A stretch of 64,000 nt of DNA from positions 1-64,000 of the forward strand of contig MKTB01000003.1 of NCBI GenBank assembly GCA_001897525.1, read 5' to 3'. The notes under the pieces were generated by a model. It saw only the letters and a list, made by a program, of their open reading frames with translations, had not been told where the DNA came from and did no database searches. The position numbers and the translations under genes are program-made. This DNA comes from Bacteroidetes bacterium 43-16. Its GTDB lineage: Bacteria; Bacteroidota; Bacteroidia; Chitinophagales; Chitinophagaceae. This document shows, piece after piece, positions 1-10,350 of the stretch; position 1 is the stretch's first letter, and every line of letters begins with the position of its first letter.

Positions 1-187
1 TACACTAATGGTGCGAAAAAAATTACAACATATCTTTGACTACCGGCATCGCATCTTAGAGCAATTATTCAACCAGTAAATACCTTGCGGTTTCGCTTAA
101 CTATAACTTAATGAATCAATATATCGGCACTAATAGGATACCTGTAACATGATACAAGAAAATCAGTGCTATAAAACAAGGCCAGCT

Positions 188-718
188 TTACTCCGCCAGT
201 TCTAGCATCTTCTTCACGGTATTCACATTTCTACCCGTCGCCTTCAATTTCAACCTGGATTCAAAATAATTATTGCTCATCTTTGATTTAGCCATTCCCT
301 CCGGTAAATAAAAATACAAAACCGCTCCCCGTACAGCGAAGACTTCTCCCTTATGATCTATAGCCTGCAAGGCTTCCAGCAAGGCCTTCTCCGGCTCACG
401 GTCCAGGAAAGTGACAAACACTTTATTGGGCGCACAATCCTCGCCGTAAGGACACTGGTCCAGGGCTTGCTGCAGCGCTTCCCGGCTTCTTACAAAAACT
501 TCAATATCCAATTGGAAGACTGCCGCGATCAGTGCCTTGATCTGCCTGCCCAGTTCAGGGGCATTCAAGTTACTATTGAGCAACAAATTGCCACTTTGTA
601 TATAGGTCTTTACTTCCCCGAAACCGGCTTCCTGCAGCACATCTTTCAATGCCTGCATCTTAATGATATTCTTGCCCGACACATTGACGGCACGTAAAAA
701 AACGATGTATAATGACAT
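188..718 (-). CDS. DUF1697 domain-containing protein
   Basis: ORF 188..796(-); internal start MSLYIVFLRAVNVSGKN...MQALKDVLQEAGFGEVKTYIQSGN is the typical DUF1697 N-terminus. Confidence 0.85.
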   Translation of the reverse strand: MSLYIVFLRAVNVSGKNIIKMQALKDVLQEAGFGEVKTYIQSGNLLLNSNLNAPELGRQIKALIAAVFQLDIEVFVRSREALQQALDQCPYGEDCAPNKVFVTFLDREPEKALLEALQAIDHKGEVFAVRGAVLYFYLPEGMAKSKMSNNYFESRLKLKATGRNVNTVKKMLELAE

Positions 719-728
719 ATTTAAAATA

Positions 729-1304
729 CTATTGATGGGCAAAATCTTTCCTGATCCGCGACAAAGAAGTATCTGTAACTCCCAGGAAAGAAGCAATATG
801 CTTCAGCGGTGCCGATTGCAATACCTGCGGATGACGCTCCAGCAATTGCTGGTAACGGCGCGAAGCCGGCAGCGTGATCATTTCCGTCGCCCTTATCTTA
901 CTACGGTACAGCTCATAAGCCATCCAGTTGCGCCCCCACTCCCGGAAGGCCGGTATACGGTGAAACAATTCCTGGAATCTGTCAAATTCTATTTTCCATA
1001 AAACACAATCGGTAAGGCATTGTATATTATCTTCCGTAGGTACCCGCTGGAAGATAGAGGCCACCTCGATCACCACATCACCGATACCGGAAAAACCAGT
1101 CGTGATCTCTCTCTGCTCGTAGTCAAATAAATAACTCCTTACCAGGCCGGATTCCAGCACATAATAGTCATTAGACACCTGCCCGCGCTCGAGCAGCAAG
1201 GTACCTTTATCTATCTCCACCTTGCTGTGCGCCTGGATGATCTCCTGCAGATCGCCGGGAGTAAACATAGGGTGCTGGTAGGCAATAGTCAGAATATGAT
1301 CCAT
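729..1304 (-). CDS. Crp/Fnr family transcriptional regulator (cyclic nucleotide-binding-like domain)
   Basis: 191 aa; cNMP-binding-like fold plus C-terminal HTH (HIASFLGVTDTSLSRIRKDF). Confidence 0.85.
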   Translation of the reverse strand: MDHILTIAYQHPMFTPGDLQEIIQAHSKVEIDKGTLLLERGQVSNDYYVLESGLVRSYLFDYEQREITTGFSGIGDVVIEVASIFQRVPTEDNIQCLTDCVLWKIEFDRFQELFHRIPAFREWGRNWMAYELYRSKIRATEMITLPASRRYQQLLERHPQVLQSAPLKHIASFLGVTDTSLSRIRKDFAHQ

Positions 1305-1452
1305 TCATTTTGTTTTTGAACATGAAAATTACAACATCTGTATCAATTAAGCTCATTCCTGCAAAAACATAAAGCTTTCACACATTTGACATATGTTTAA
1401 TAAAAATGGCCTTACATTTGAATGAGCGACAATCACCTAAGCGATCAGGCCC

Positions 1453-2814
1453 ATGACATACAAAGATTTATTTTCCGCACAGCAGGCTTACTTCAGGAGT
1501 CAGCAAACCAAAGACCTGGATTTCAGGAAAGCCAATCTTCTCAAGCTCAAAAAATTGCTTATCGAAAAGGAGCAGGCAATGAATGAGGCCATAGAAAAGG
1601 ATTTTGGCAAGTCTGCTTTCGAAACCTATATCACAGAGCTCTCAGCCGTGCTGCAGGAGATAGATTATTATGTAAAAAACATGCGCACGCTGGCCAGGCC
1701 AGGAAAAGTATGGACCAACCTACTCAACCTCCCGGGCAAAAGCAGGATCTATACAGAACCGCTGGGTGTAGTGTTGGTGATCGGTGCCTGGAATTATCCT
1801 TACCAGCTTTCCCTCTGCCCTATGGTGGCTGCCATGGCAGCAGGTAATTGCTGTATCCTGAAGCCGAGTGAACTCCCGGCACATACCATGCAGGTCATGA
1901 CACAACTCATCAATACCAACTTTGACCCGGCTTATATACATGTAGTGCCCGGTGGTGTGGAAGAGACTACAGCCCTGCTCGAATGTCCTTTTGATAAAAT
2001 ATTTTTCACCGGTAGTACCAAAGTGGGCCGGATCGTGTACGAGGCTGCTGCTAAGCACCTATGCCCCGTAACCCTGGAACTGGGCGGCAAATCCCCGGCC
2101 ATCGTAACCGCCGATGCCAATCTCGAAGTGGCTGCCAGGAGGATTACCTGGGGCAAGTTCTTAAATGCCGGGCAAACCTGTGTAGCCCCGGATTATGTAC
2201 TGGTAGAAGAAAAAGTAAAGCAGGCATTTATTGAGCAAATGAAAGCACAGGTACAGAAGAACGACTACCATGCCGGTGCCTCCCATTACACACAGATCAT
2301 TAATGAACGGAATTTCAACCGCCTGCTTTCCCTCATGGACCGCGATAAAGTGATCCTGGGCGGCGATTCAGATAAAAGCAAAAGATTTATAGCCCCTACC
2401 CTGCTTACCGGTGTCAGTACCGGTGATGCGATCATGCAGGAAGAAATTTTCGGCCCGCTCTTGCCCATCCTGTCTTTCTCCGACTACAGGCAGGCACTGG
2501 AGCAGGTAGCCGATGGAGAGAAACCCCTTTCTGCCTATCTTTTTTCCAACAATCAAAAAGAGCAGCAATTATTCCTCGACCATATCTCTTTCGGCGGCGG
2601 ATGCATTAATGATGTCATTGTTCACCTCACCAATAACCGGATGCCCTTTGGCGGCGTAGGCCATTCGGGTATGGGCAGCTATCATGGTAAGTTTGGTTTT
2701 GACACTTTTTCTCATAAAAAATCTGTGCTGAACAAGGCTACCTGGGGTGAGCCGGATTTAAAATTTCCACCCTATACCGCGTCTAAAATAAAATGGGTAC
2801 GCAAATTTCTCTGA
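1453..2814 (+). CDS. Aldehyde dehydrogenase family protein
   Basis: FTGSTKVGRIVYEAAAKHLCPVTLELGGKSP, GQTCVAPDY and PFGGVGHSGMGSYHGKFGFDTFSH motifs. Confidence 0.95.
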   Translation: MTYKDLFSAQQAYFRSQQTKDLDFRKANLLKLKKLLIEKEQAMNEAIEKDFGKSAFETYITELSAVLQEIDYYVKNMRTLARPGKVWTNLLNLPGKSRIYTEPLGVVLVIGAWNYPYQLSLCPMVAAMAAGNCCILKPSELPAHTMQVMTQLINTNFDPAYIHVVPGGVEETTALLECPFDKIFFTGSTKVGRIVYEAAAKHLCPVTLELGGKSPAIVTADANLEVAARRITWGKFLNAGQTCVAPDYVLVEEKVKQAFIEQMKAQVQKNDYHAGASHYTQIINERNFNRLLSLMDRDKVILGGDSDKSKRFIAPTLLTGVSTGDAIMQEEIFGPLLPILSFSDYRQALEQVADGEKPLSAYLFSNNQKEQQLFLDHISFGGGCINDVIVHLTNNRMPFGGVGHSGMGSYHGKFGFDTFSHKKSVLNKATWGEPDLKFPPYTASKIKWVRKFL

Positions 2815-2918
2815 TGCTTTTCAACAGGCAAAAAGCATCAACTGCTAAGCTTATGTAAACATATTATTATTTAATAGCTTAAAAAAAGCAGTAAATTGCG
2901 CCAAAATTCGGATTTATT

Positions 2919-3953
2919 TTGAGCAACAAATTTATATCTCTATTACTGGCCATAGCCCTTATTACCGGAACTACGGCTTGCAGCGATGACACAGCAGAAA
3001 AGAAAGTAGATGTCTCTGCCGTTAAAGTAGCCTTCAGCGTAAAGCCTTTTTATAAAGACTTTGCAGCCCTCGACACCAACCATTTTGCCGAAGGCCTGGG
3101 TGCGCTCAGGAATGCCTACCCGGCCTTTACCGATTTCTTCCTGGATACCTTATTGCCCTTCAATAAAGTAGAAGGTCAATACAATAATCCAGCAGCCACC
3201 GCTGCCATTAAGAATATATTTTCTTTTAAGGATTACACCCACTTAACCGATACGGTCTTGAAAGTATTTTCCAGTACTGAAAAGTATGATAAGGAGATCG
3301 GGCAGATGCTGCAGCATGTCAAATACTATTTCCCTAAGTGGCAACTACCCACAGAGGTAACCTATTTCGTTTCCTGCCTCAACAAATGGACTGCTTTTAC
3401 CCATGACCAGACTATAGGCATAGGCCTGGATATGTTCCTGGGTCAAAACTTCAGGCCCTATGAGGCATTGAGCATGCCCCAATATGCCCTGATCAACCAT
3501 ACCCCTGAAAACATTCCGCTATGGGCCGCCCGTGCCGTGTACCAGGACAATTTCGGAGGAAGCCCCTACCGCAAAGACCTGCTGGAACTCATGCTGGCCA
3601 ATGGTAAAGAAATCCTCTTCCTGAAAAAAGTGATGCCTGATTTTAAGTTTAATCTGATCATGGGTTATACACCGGAGCAGCTGAAATGGTGCGAGGCTAA
3701 TGAAGCCCTGATCTTCAATTTATTTTTACAGCAAAACTTACTGTTCAATAAAGATTACCAGGCCATCATGCGCTACGTCACGCCGGGGCCTAACTCTGCC
3801 GGCTTTCCTCCCGAAGCCCCGGGCAACCTGGGCACCTATATCGGGTATAAAATCCTGAAAGCCTACGAGCAAAAAACGGGTAAAACACTGGAAGAGATCC
3901 TTAGCGATGAAAATGCCAACAGCATCTTCCAGCAATCAAAATACAAACCATAA
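2919..3953 (+). CDS. GldB-like gliding motility lipoprotein family
   Basis: Lipoprotein signal (ALITGTTACSDD); GldB-like region FRPYEALSMPQYALINHTPENIPLWAARAVYQDNFG; TTG start. Confidence 0.65.
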   Translation: MSNKFISLLLAIALITGTTACSDDTAEKKVDVSAVKVAFSVKPFYKDFAALDTNHFAEGLGALRNAYPAFTDFFLDTLLPFNKVEGQYNNPAATAAIKNIFSFKDYTHLTDTVLKVFSSTEKYDKEIGQMLQHVKYYFPKWQLPTEVTYFVSCLNKWTAFTHDQTIGIGLDMFLGQNFRPYEALSMPQYALINHTPENIPLWAARAVYQDNFGGSPYRKDLLELMLANGKEILFLKKVMPDFKFNLIMGYTPEQLKWCEANEALIFNLFLQQNLLFNKDYQAIMRYVTPGPNSAGFPPEAPGNLGTYIGYKILKAYEQKTGKTLEEILSDENANSIFQQSKYKP

Positions 3954-3970
3954 ACCAAAAAATAAAAACA

Positions 3971-4990
3971 ATGAAAAAAATACTCTTTTCTGCATTAGTG
4001 GTCTTGTGTAGCTATGCCAGCTATGCACAATTGCAAAACGCTGATAAGGTCTATTCGGATCAGAAATATGACAACCAAAACAAAGACACCATAGCCTGGG
4101 TGAAGAATGCCACCTTTAACCTCGGGGGTAACCAAACCTTACTGCACAACTGGGCCGCCGGTGGAGAGCTGGCTTCCCTTGTCGTCAACAGCCGCCTGGA
4201 TGCCAACCTCTTCCGCTATTATGGCCGCCACATCTGGTCCAACAATTTACTGATGGCCTATGGCGTGCAAGCCAATTATTCTACCAACTTTGAACCCAGG
4301 AAGATTGATGATCGTATCGACTTCACTTCTAAATACGGGTACAGGCTTAAAGAAAACGGCAACTGGTACATGACCGGCTTACTGAATGCCAGGACCCAGT
4401 TTGCCAAAGGCTATTCCAACTACGACGTTCCTGATTGGCGCAACAACAGCAGCTCAGACTTTTTATCGCCCCTATACCTCATGGTCTCTCCGGGTATTGA
4501 ATACCGGAAAGGAGAAATGTTCAGCGTATTCTTCTCCCCTGCTGCCGGCAGAATGACGTTTGTAGACCGCTTTTATACCTCCCAAAGCCCGGAAGGTGCA
4601 TTTGGCGTTAAAAAAGACGAAACTACCCGTTTTGAACTGGGCGCTTACCTGTCCGCAAGATTCAGTAAAGATCTGGTGAAGAACTTACAACTGAAAAGCA
4701 GGCTGGACCTTTATTCCAACTACTTAGCCAAAGATGTAAGAGACAGCGTGGGCACGATCGTGAAAAAAGACAACCCGGGTAATATCGATATCATGTTTGA
4801 CAACTTACTCACCTACCAGTTCATGAAATATTTCAATGTAGGTTTTGCACTTACCGCTATTTATGATAATGATATCCCATACGTTCCGGCCTTTGATGCC
4901 CAGGGCAATAAAATCAAAGAACCGATCGGCGGCCTGGGCTGGTGGCAGATCCGCCAGGGCTTTACCCTGGGATTTGTTTATAATTTTTAA
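3971..4990 (+). CDS. DUF3078 domain-containing protein
   Basis: Signal peptide, then WVKNATFNLGGNQTLLHNWAAGGELAS..., C-terminal GFVYNF; beta-barrel-like. Confidence 0.8.
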   Translation: MKKILFSALVVLCSYASYAQLQNADKVYSDQKYDNQNKDTIAWVKNATFNLGGNQTLLHNWAAGGELASLVVNSRLDANLFRYYGRHIWSNNLLMAYGVQANYSTNFEPRKIDDRIDFTSKYGYRLKENGNWYMTGLLNARTQFAKGYSNYDVPDWRNNSSSDFLSPLYLMVSPGIEYRKGEMFSVFFSPAAGRMTFVDRFYTSQSPEGAFGVKKDETTRFELGAYLSARFSKDLVKNLQLKSRLDLYSNYLAKDVRDSVGTIVKKDNPGNIDIMFDNLLTYQFMKYFNVGFALTAIYDNDIPYVPAFDAQGNKIKEPIGGLGWWQIRQGFTLGFVYNF

Positions 4991-5108
4991 GCTTTCCGAG
5001 ATTTGCTAGTCCATAAAACGAGCAATCACCGTCTTATGGGCTGATAAAGGAATGGCAGGCCGGATATTGCGGCATTTTGCGTATTTTTGTTACAAACCAA
5101 TTAATGTT

Positions 5109-5843
5109 ATGAGTTATAATCTGAACTACAACAACAACGAAAGTGAGACGAACCTGGATGGGATTATTGACAATAAGCTTGCAGACCAGGGCATCATCGC
5201 CCGGTATATCGCTAAAGTATATGGCTGGATGTTCCTGGCCCTTTGCCTGACCGCAGTTACGGCATTTTTAGTGGCCACCAGCGAAGAGCTGCGCCAGATT
5301 ATGTTTAGTTCCAAATTTGTATTTTTTGGTCTTTTGATCGGGCAAATTTTCCTGGTAGGCTTTTTGACTTTAAGGATCCATAAAATGAGCAGTGGTACGG
5401 CAACGGCCATCTTCCTGGGCTATTCCATACTTACCGGTATTACTTTTTCAGTATTATTACTGGCCTATTCTCCTACCATCCTGGCGCAGACCTTCGGGAT
5501 TACCGCAGGTACCTTTGCCGTGATGTCAGCAGTAGGCTATTTCACGAAAAAAGACCTTACCTCTTTCGGCAGATTGATGATGATGATGCTGGTAGGAGTA
5601 ATTATAGCTTCTGTTGTTAACTTCTTCATGGGTAGCGCCACCTTATACTGGATCATTTCCTATGTAGGCGTTGCTGTATTTGTAGGCCTGATCGCTTATG
5701 ATACCCAAAAGATCAAACAATATGCCCTGCTGGATGCAGAAGAAGACCGCAAGAAAGGTGCTATTATGGGTGCATTGGCCCTGTACCTGGACTTCATTAA
5801 CCTGTTCTTAATGTTATTAAGAATTTTAGGTCGCAGAGACTAA
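5109..5843 (+). CDS. Bax inhibitor-1/YccA family membrane protein
   Basis: Multi-TM; C-terminal ALYLDFINLFLMLLRILGRRD typical of BI-1 family; start chosen at MSYNLNYN. Confidence 0.92.
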   Translation: MSYNLNYNNNESETNLDGIIDNKLADQGIIARYIAKVYGWMFLALCLTAVTAFLVATSEELRQIMFSSKFVFFGLLIGQIFLVGFLTLRIHKMSSGTATAIFLGYSILTGITFSVLLLAYSPTILAQTFGITAGTFAVMSAVGYFTKKDLTSFGRLMMMMLVGVIIASVVNFFMGSATLYWIISYVGVAVFVGLIAYDTQKIKQYALLDAEEDRKKGAIMGALALYLDFINLFLMLLRILGRRD

Positions 5844-5870
5844 AAAATATTTTCTTATTTTTGTTAGAAG

Positions 5871-5898
5871 AACAGCCTTTTATTATAGGCTGTTTTTT
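5871..5898 (+). terminator. Rho-independent terminator
   Basis: aacagcctttta/ttataggctgtt hairpin followed by T-run. Confidence 0.8.
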
Positions 5899-5945
5899 TA
5901 TGAGTAGCAATAAGTATAAATAAAAATTAACCAGGAGTGATTAAA

Positions 5946-6635
5946 ATGAATAAGCAACTGTTTGCCCTGCCTTTTTTTATTTTCTGTTTACTGACGATCA
6001 AGGTATTTGCCCAGCAGGAAAACAAAACACCTAAAGACATTAAAGTAGTATCTGAAAAGAAAGATGCCGAAGGCAATACAGTAAGGGTGATCCAATATAA
6101 CCAGGATGGCATGCGGGTGACCAAGACCACCATTACCCCCCCGATGCCCGGCTTTAAAGACCGCAAACCTTATAATGTGGACACGATGAACGCCGACTCT
6201 ATGCTGGTGTATGTGGACAAGACCAATTACCTGGTGGCACTGGTGTATAAACGCAAAAGAATCCGGCAGTACAGGGCCGTATTTGGGCCGGACCGCTTAA
6301 AAGACAAACTCAGGGAAGGAGACCGGAATACACCTGAAGGCTGGTTCAGGATACTGGCAGTAAGGGATAATGCCAACTGGGGCAAATTTATTCATATCAA
6401 TTACCCGAACGAGGAATCCTATAAGAAACATAATGAGGCCAAAACTAAAGGACTGATCCCGGGCAATGCCAGTATAGGCAGCGCCATAGGCATTCATGGT
6501 ACCTACCCTACCGGTGCCGGTATGGTGGAAATGGGCCTTGGCTGGACAGATGGCTGTATCTCCATGACCACTACAGACATTATGGACTTTTACAAATTTA
6601 TCAAACCGGGTATGCGTGTGTACATTAAGCGCTAA
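5946..6635 (+). CDS. L,D-transpeptidase (YkuD) family protein
   Basis: Signal peptide; catalytic-type motif IGIHGTYPTGAGMVEMGLGWTDGCISMTTTD. Confidence 0.88.
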   Translation: MNKQLFALPFFIFCLLTIKVFAQQENKTPKDIKVVSEKKDAEGNTVRVIQYNQDGMRVTKTTITPPMPGFKDRKPYNVDTMNADSMLVYVDKTNYLVALVYKRKRIRQYRAVFGPDRLKDKLREGDRNTPEGWFRILAVRDNANWGKFIHINYPNEESYKKHNEAKTKGLIPGNASIGSAIGIHGTYPTGAGMVEMGLGWTDGCISMTTTDIMDFYKFIKPGMRVYIKR

Positions 6636-6670
6636 AAACGCCTGCACATGGTACCGGACCTAAGACACTG

Positions 6671-6706
6671 AAAAGGGCTGCTATATTTTATAGCAGCCCT
6701 TTTTTT
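6671..6706. terminator. Rho-independent terminator
   Basis: aagggctgctatattttatagcagccctttttt. Confidence 0.8.
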
Positions 6707-6729
6707 AATAACTTCTTATGCCATCCGGC

Positions 6730-8505
6730 CTATTTCAGGATACTGATCTTCATCACACGCTCTCCTTTATTGGTCTTGATATGCACCATATAATGGCCAT
6801 TAGCTAAGGTACTAATATCCTGGACATACTGAGGCTTATTGATCTCATGGGTAACAATCATTTCCCTGCCTGCTGTATTTATTATGGAGAGGGATTGGAT
6901 GTACACCCCTGCAGCCGGGCTTTCAACGGTCAGCTTGCTTTGTGCCGGTACCGGGTACATATTGATCGCTACCTGCTCATCCACCAGGCTGATACCCGTA
7001 AAGCGATCTACATGGATCTTTAATATAGTATCCATTGATCCGCAACTATTAGACACTGTAAGCTTGACCTCATAAATACCTGTAGTATTATAGGTGTGCT
7101 GGGCATGCATCATAGTTGAAGTATTACCATCACCGAAATCCCAGAGATAACTGTCTACAGCAACATTATTCAGCGGAGCAAAATCCACTCTTCCCGGCTC
7201 AATATCGAAGCGCGGCACAAAAGTAAAACCACTTACGGCAGCAGCTTCAATCGCATCTATTACTATTTCATCACCATTGCTACAGTCATACATATTGGTA
7301 ACTTGTACCGAATAAGTACCCGGGCCCACTTCAAGGGTCTGCGTTTGCGCCCCGGTATTCCAGAGATAAGTAGCGCCGGTATTATCGGCATCCAGGGTCA
7401 TCAAAGCATTGGGGCAGATGATCGTATCGCTCCCGAGGTCTACTTTTGGTTTAGGGTTCAGAGTGAGGTTAACCGTATCCCTTTTGACACATCCGCTAGG
7501 ACTCGTTACCTGCACCCAATACGTTACCGCGGTACCATTACTCAATCCTGCATTTATAGCAGGTGTTGTGGCATTAGTGCTCCATAAATAAGTATAAGTA
7601 TTAGGATATGCAGGAGAAGTAGTCAGCTCCAGCATATTGCCATCCAGGCAATGACTCCCGTCTGCATTATCAATAGCCAGGCTTACCTGCTCAATAGTCA
7701 GTTCAACGGCAGTACGTGCAGAGACGCAGGTACTGTTCTGTGCCTGCACATAGACAGTTGTATTAGCCGTGTACACCGGCGAGGTGGTTGTGGCACCAGT
7801 ACCAATATTAGTTCCGCCGGTAGCTGCCGTCCACCAGGTAATCGTACTGCTGGCAGGGCTGGCAGTAGCGCTCAATTGCAACGTTCCGGAACCACATCTC
7901 CTGAAGCCTGGCACTACAGTAATTGTGGGCACTGCACAGGCAAAATTGGTGGTTAGCTGGCCTTGCACACCTAAGGTATTGATGGACCTGTTTTCAAATA
8001 AATAAGTGGTATTATTCTGGACAGAGCTAGTGGGCTTGATCACCCATTCCATTTCTGCCCGCGAGCTTACCGCAAGGTTGAGGAGCATACTGGGTGTATT
8101 TTGGGAGATCACTTTACCTGCAACATAGGTTCCTCCCGTGCTGGTACCCAGCTGGTTGGTCGTAGCGGCCCCATGGGCGACTTCTGTTGTCGTTACCATC
8201 ATAAAGTCATTGGCAGCAGATTCGCTGATCTGTGTCCAGGTCGTTCCCCCGTTTTTTGAATAAGAAAGATAATGACCGATATCAGAAGCAGCGCCGGTAC
8301 AATAATACTCGCCTCTGAATCTTATGATCTCGCTCATGGAGGTTAATGTAATAGCGGTATTCTCAGCGGCTTTCCAGGTAGCTGTAGTTTCATTCCCGTT
8401 ATTGTTTCTCCAGCGATATTTTGACTGCTTTAGGGCCGGGGAGGGAGTAGCAAATGCAATACAGGCAATGCATAAAAGCAAAAGTAAAATAAGTATTCTT
8501 TTCAT
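6730..8505 (-). CDS. PKD domain / T9SS type A sorting domain protein
   Basis: Ig-like repeats, PKD motif SYLWDFGDGNTST, C-terminal T9SS signal-like (NMYPVPAQSKLTVESPA...MKISILK). Confidence 0.85.
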   Translation of the reverse strand: MKRILILLLLLCIACIAFATPSPALKQSKYRWRNNNGNETTATWKAAENTAITLTSMSEIIRFRGEYYCTGAASDIGHYLSYSKNGGTTWTQISESAANDFMMVTTTEVAHGAATTNQLGTSTGGTYVAGKVISQNTPSMLLNLAVSSRAEMEWVIKPTSSVQNNTTYLFENRSINTLGVQGQLTTNFACAVPTITVVPGFRRCGSGTLQLSATASPASSTITWWTAATGGTNIGTGATTTSPVYTANTTVYVQAQNSTCVSARTAVELTIEQVSLAIDNADGSHCLDGNMLELTTSPAYPNTYTYLWSTNATTPAINAGLSNGTAVTYWVQVTSPSGCVKRDTVNLTLNPKPKVDLGSDTIICPNALMTLDADNTGATYLWNTGAQTQTLEVGPGTYSVQVTNMYDCSNGDEIVIDAIEAAAVSGFTFVPRFDIEPGRVDFAPLNNVAVDSYLWDFGDGNTSTMMHAQHTYNTTGIYEVKLTVSNSCGSMDTILKIHVDRFTGISLVDEQVAINMYPVPAQSKLTVESPAAGVYIQSLSIINTAGREMIVTHEINKPQYVQDISTLANGHYMVHIKTNKGERVMKISILK

Positions 8506-8847
8506 ATGATTTTAATTAAATTAAGCGTGAATTTCAATCTGACATAAATAAATTAAAAATATAACCAAGAGTTAAAGATAATTATTTGCAACATATATAA
8601 AAGTTTTCAGCAGAAAAATTTTACTGTTTTTGTTGGTTTTATAAGCCAGTAGATAAAAAATCTATCTACAGGCACTGATTATATCCAAAAAAATAATCTG
8701 AAAGTTAATATTTTTAAAATATATGTTAAAAAATAAAAAAAACTAAACATTCCTTTCTATATTTCATTATTAATAATAACTTAACAGGACCAATTACCTG
8801 TTACATCAACTTTCATCAATCTGAAATCACCCAGTTCCCTTAACGTT

Positions 8848-10350
8848 ATGTCACACCGGTATCGAATTCTGCTGGCCGCCTTATCTGGTTTATTATTTGC
8901 AATAAGTATCATTTTTATTGTCTTGCCCTTTTCCTTTGTCGCATTTGTTCCATTACTGATTGCCATAAATAAACTTAATCTCAAAAAGGCTTTATTCACC
9001 GGTTTTATCAGCGGAGTATCTACGGGTCTTTTTACCAGCTTCTGGATGCTGGAATCGCTTTCATCATTTGCCGGTATGCCCACAGCCATTTCTGTCTACC
9101 TGTTCGCAGTATTACTTATCGGCTTAATGATGACCCTGGGCACACTGATCCTCTATCCTTTTATGAACAGCAGGCTCCCCATTATTGCAAAAAGTATAGG
9201 TATAGCAAGCATATGGACCTTATTCGAGTTTTCTATTTGCAACCTGGTGCCGGGATCGTTCTGGTTTCACCCCAATTTGTATAAAGGAGTACTCAAAAGC
9301 GGGCTGCTGCTCCAGGTAGCTGTATTTGGCGGAGGCCTGCTCATCTCCTTCTTTTGCGCATGGATCAATGCCTTACTGGCCCTCTTCCTGCTGGACAAGA
9401 GGAAGCAGTCACTTATATGGCTTATTGTGGTCCTTGGTAGCTACATAGGGCTTTGCTATACAGCAAAACTGGCCTATCCGCTCAACACCAGCCCGGAAAC
9501 AGCAAAGGTAGCCTTGATCAATGCCAACCATCCCTTACATATGCAATGGAACGAAAGTACCGGAGACCAGGTGGTACGGGAGATGCTGCAACTTAACAAA
9601 GAGGCTTATGCCACACAAAGCCAATTACAGATCTGGACCGAATCCATCGTTCCCTGGAGTTTCAGGAAAGATGATGACTTAGTACTTGAAATCCTGAAAA
9701 ATCCGGAGCATCACAAAACAGGACATATCATTGGCTTACTTACAGATCATTCCACTGACAATTTTTACAACTCGGCTTACTATATTGAAGATATCAATGG
9801 ACCTGTGCAGAGATATGACAAGCAATATCCTTTAATGTACTCAGAAGCCCCGGTAACGCTCTTTTCCATTCCTCTGTTCAGCAGCCCCGGCTTCAATATT
9901 ATCCCCGGCCGCCAGGACATTATATTCAATACGCTGGCAGGAAAGGCCGGTATCACGATCTGTAATGAAGCATTAGTAGATAAAGTATTTTATCAGCTAC
10001 CCGCAAAAGGTGCTGAATTCCTGGTGGTTATTTCTAATGACGGATGGATCGCAAACAGCTATTTGTTGCAACAACATTTTTACAGCTCCCGGCTACATGC
10101 TGTTGAAAGCAGACGTGACTTATTGATTAACAGCAATTTGGGCTATTCAGGGGCATTCAACGGTATGGGACAAGAGTTAGTCAAGGCCAAAGAAGAAGCA
10201 GGATTTGTCCGTACAGTGAGTATCAGCAAAAACAAGCAGCTTACTTTTTATTCAAAAAATTATTACTTTTTCCTATACGTTTACTTACTTTTTACTGTCT
10301 TATTACTTACCATCCTATTTATTCAAAAAAAACAAAAAAAAGCCATATGA
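8848..10350 (+). CDS. lnt: Apolipoprotein N-acyltransferase-like protein (Lnt; nitrilase superfamily)
   Basis: N-terminal TM helices; Lnt-like Glu/Lys/Cys context: WTESIVPW, YDKQYPLMYSEAPV, GITICNEALV. Confidence 0.8.
   Translation: MSHRYRILLAALSGLLFAISIIFIVLPFSFVAFVPLLIAINKLNLKKALFTGFISGVSTGLFTSFWMLESLSSFAGMPTAISVYLFAVLLIGLMMTLGTLILYPFMNSRLPIIAKSIGIASIWTLFEFSICNLVPGSFWFHPNLYKGVLKSGLLLQVAVFGGGLLISFFCAWINALLALFLLDKRKQSLIWLIVVLGSYIGLCYTAKLAYPLNTSPETAKVALINANHPLHMQWNESTGDQVVREMLQLNKEAYATQSQLQIWTESIVPWSFRKDDDLVLEILKNPEHHKTGHIIGLLTDHSTDNFYNSAYYIEDINGPVQRYDKQYPLMYSEAPVTLFSIPLFSSPGFNIIPGRQDIIFNTLAGKAGITICNEALVDKVFYQLPAKGAEFLVVISNDGWIANSYLLQQHFYSSRLHAVESRRDLLINSNLGYSGAFNGMGQELVKAKEEAGFVRTVSISKNKQLTFYSKNYYFFLYVYLLFTVLLLTILFIQKKQKKAI

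Noticed and set aside
353-1001. Overlapping plus-strand ORFs opposite DUF1697 and Crp/Fnr genes
   Set aside because: Opposite strand to well-supported genes; no recognizable domain.
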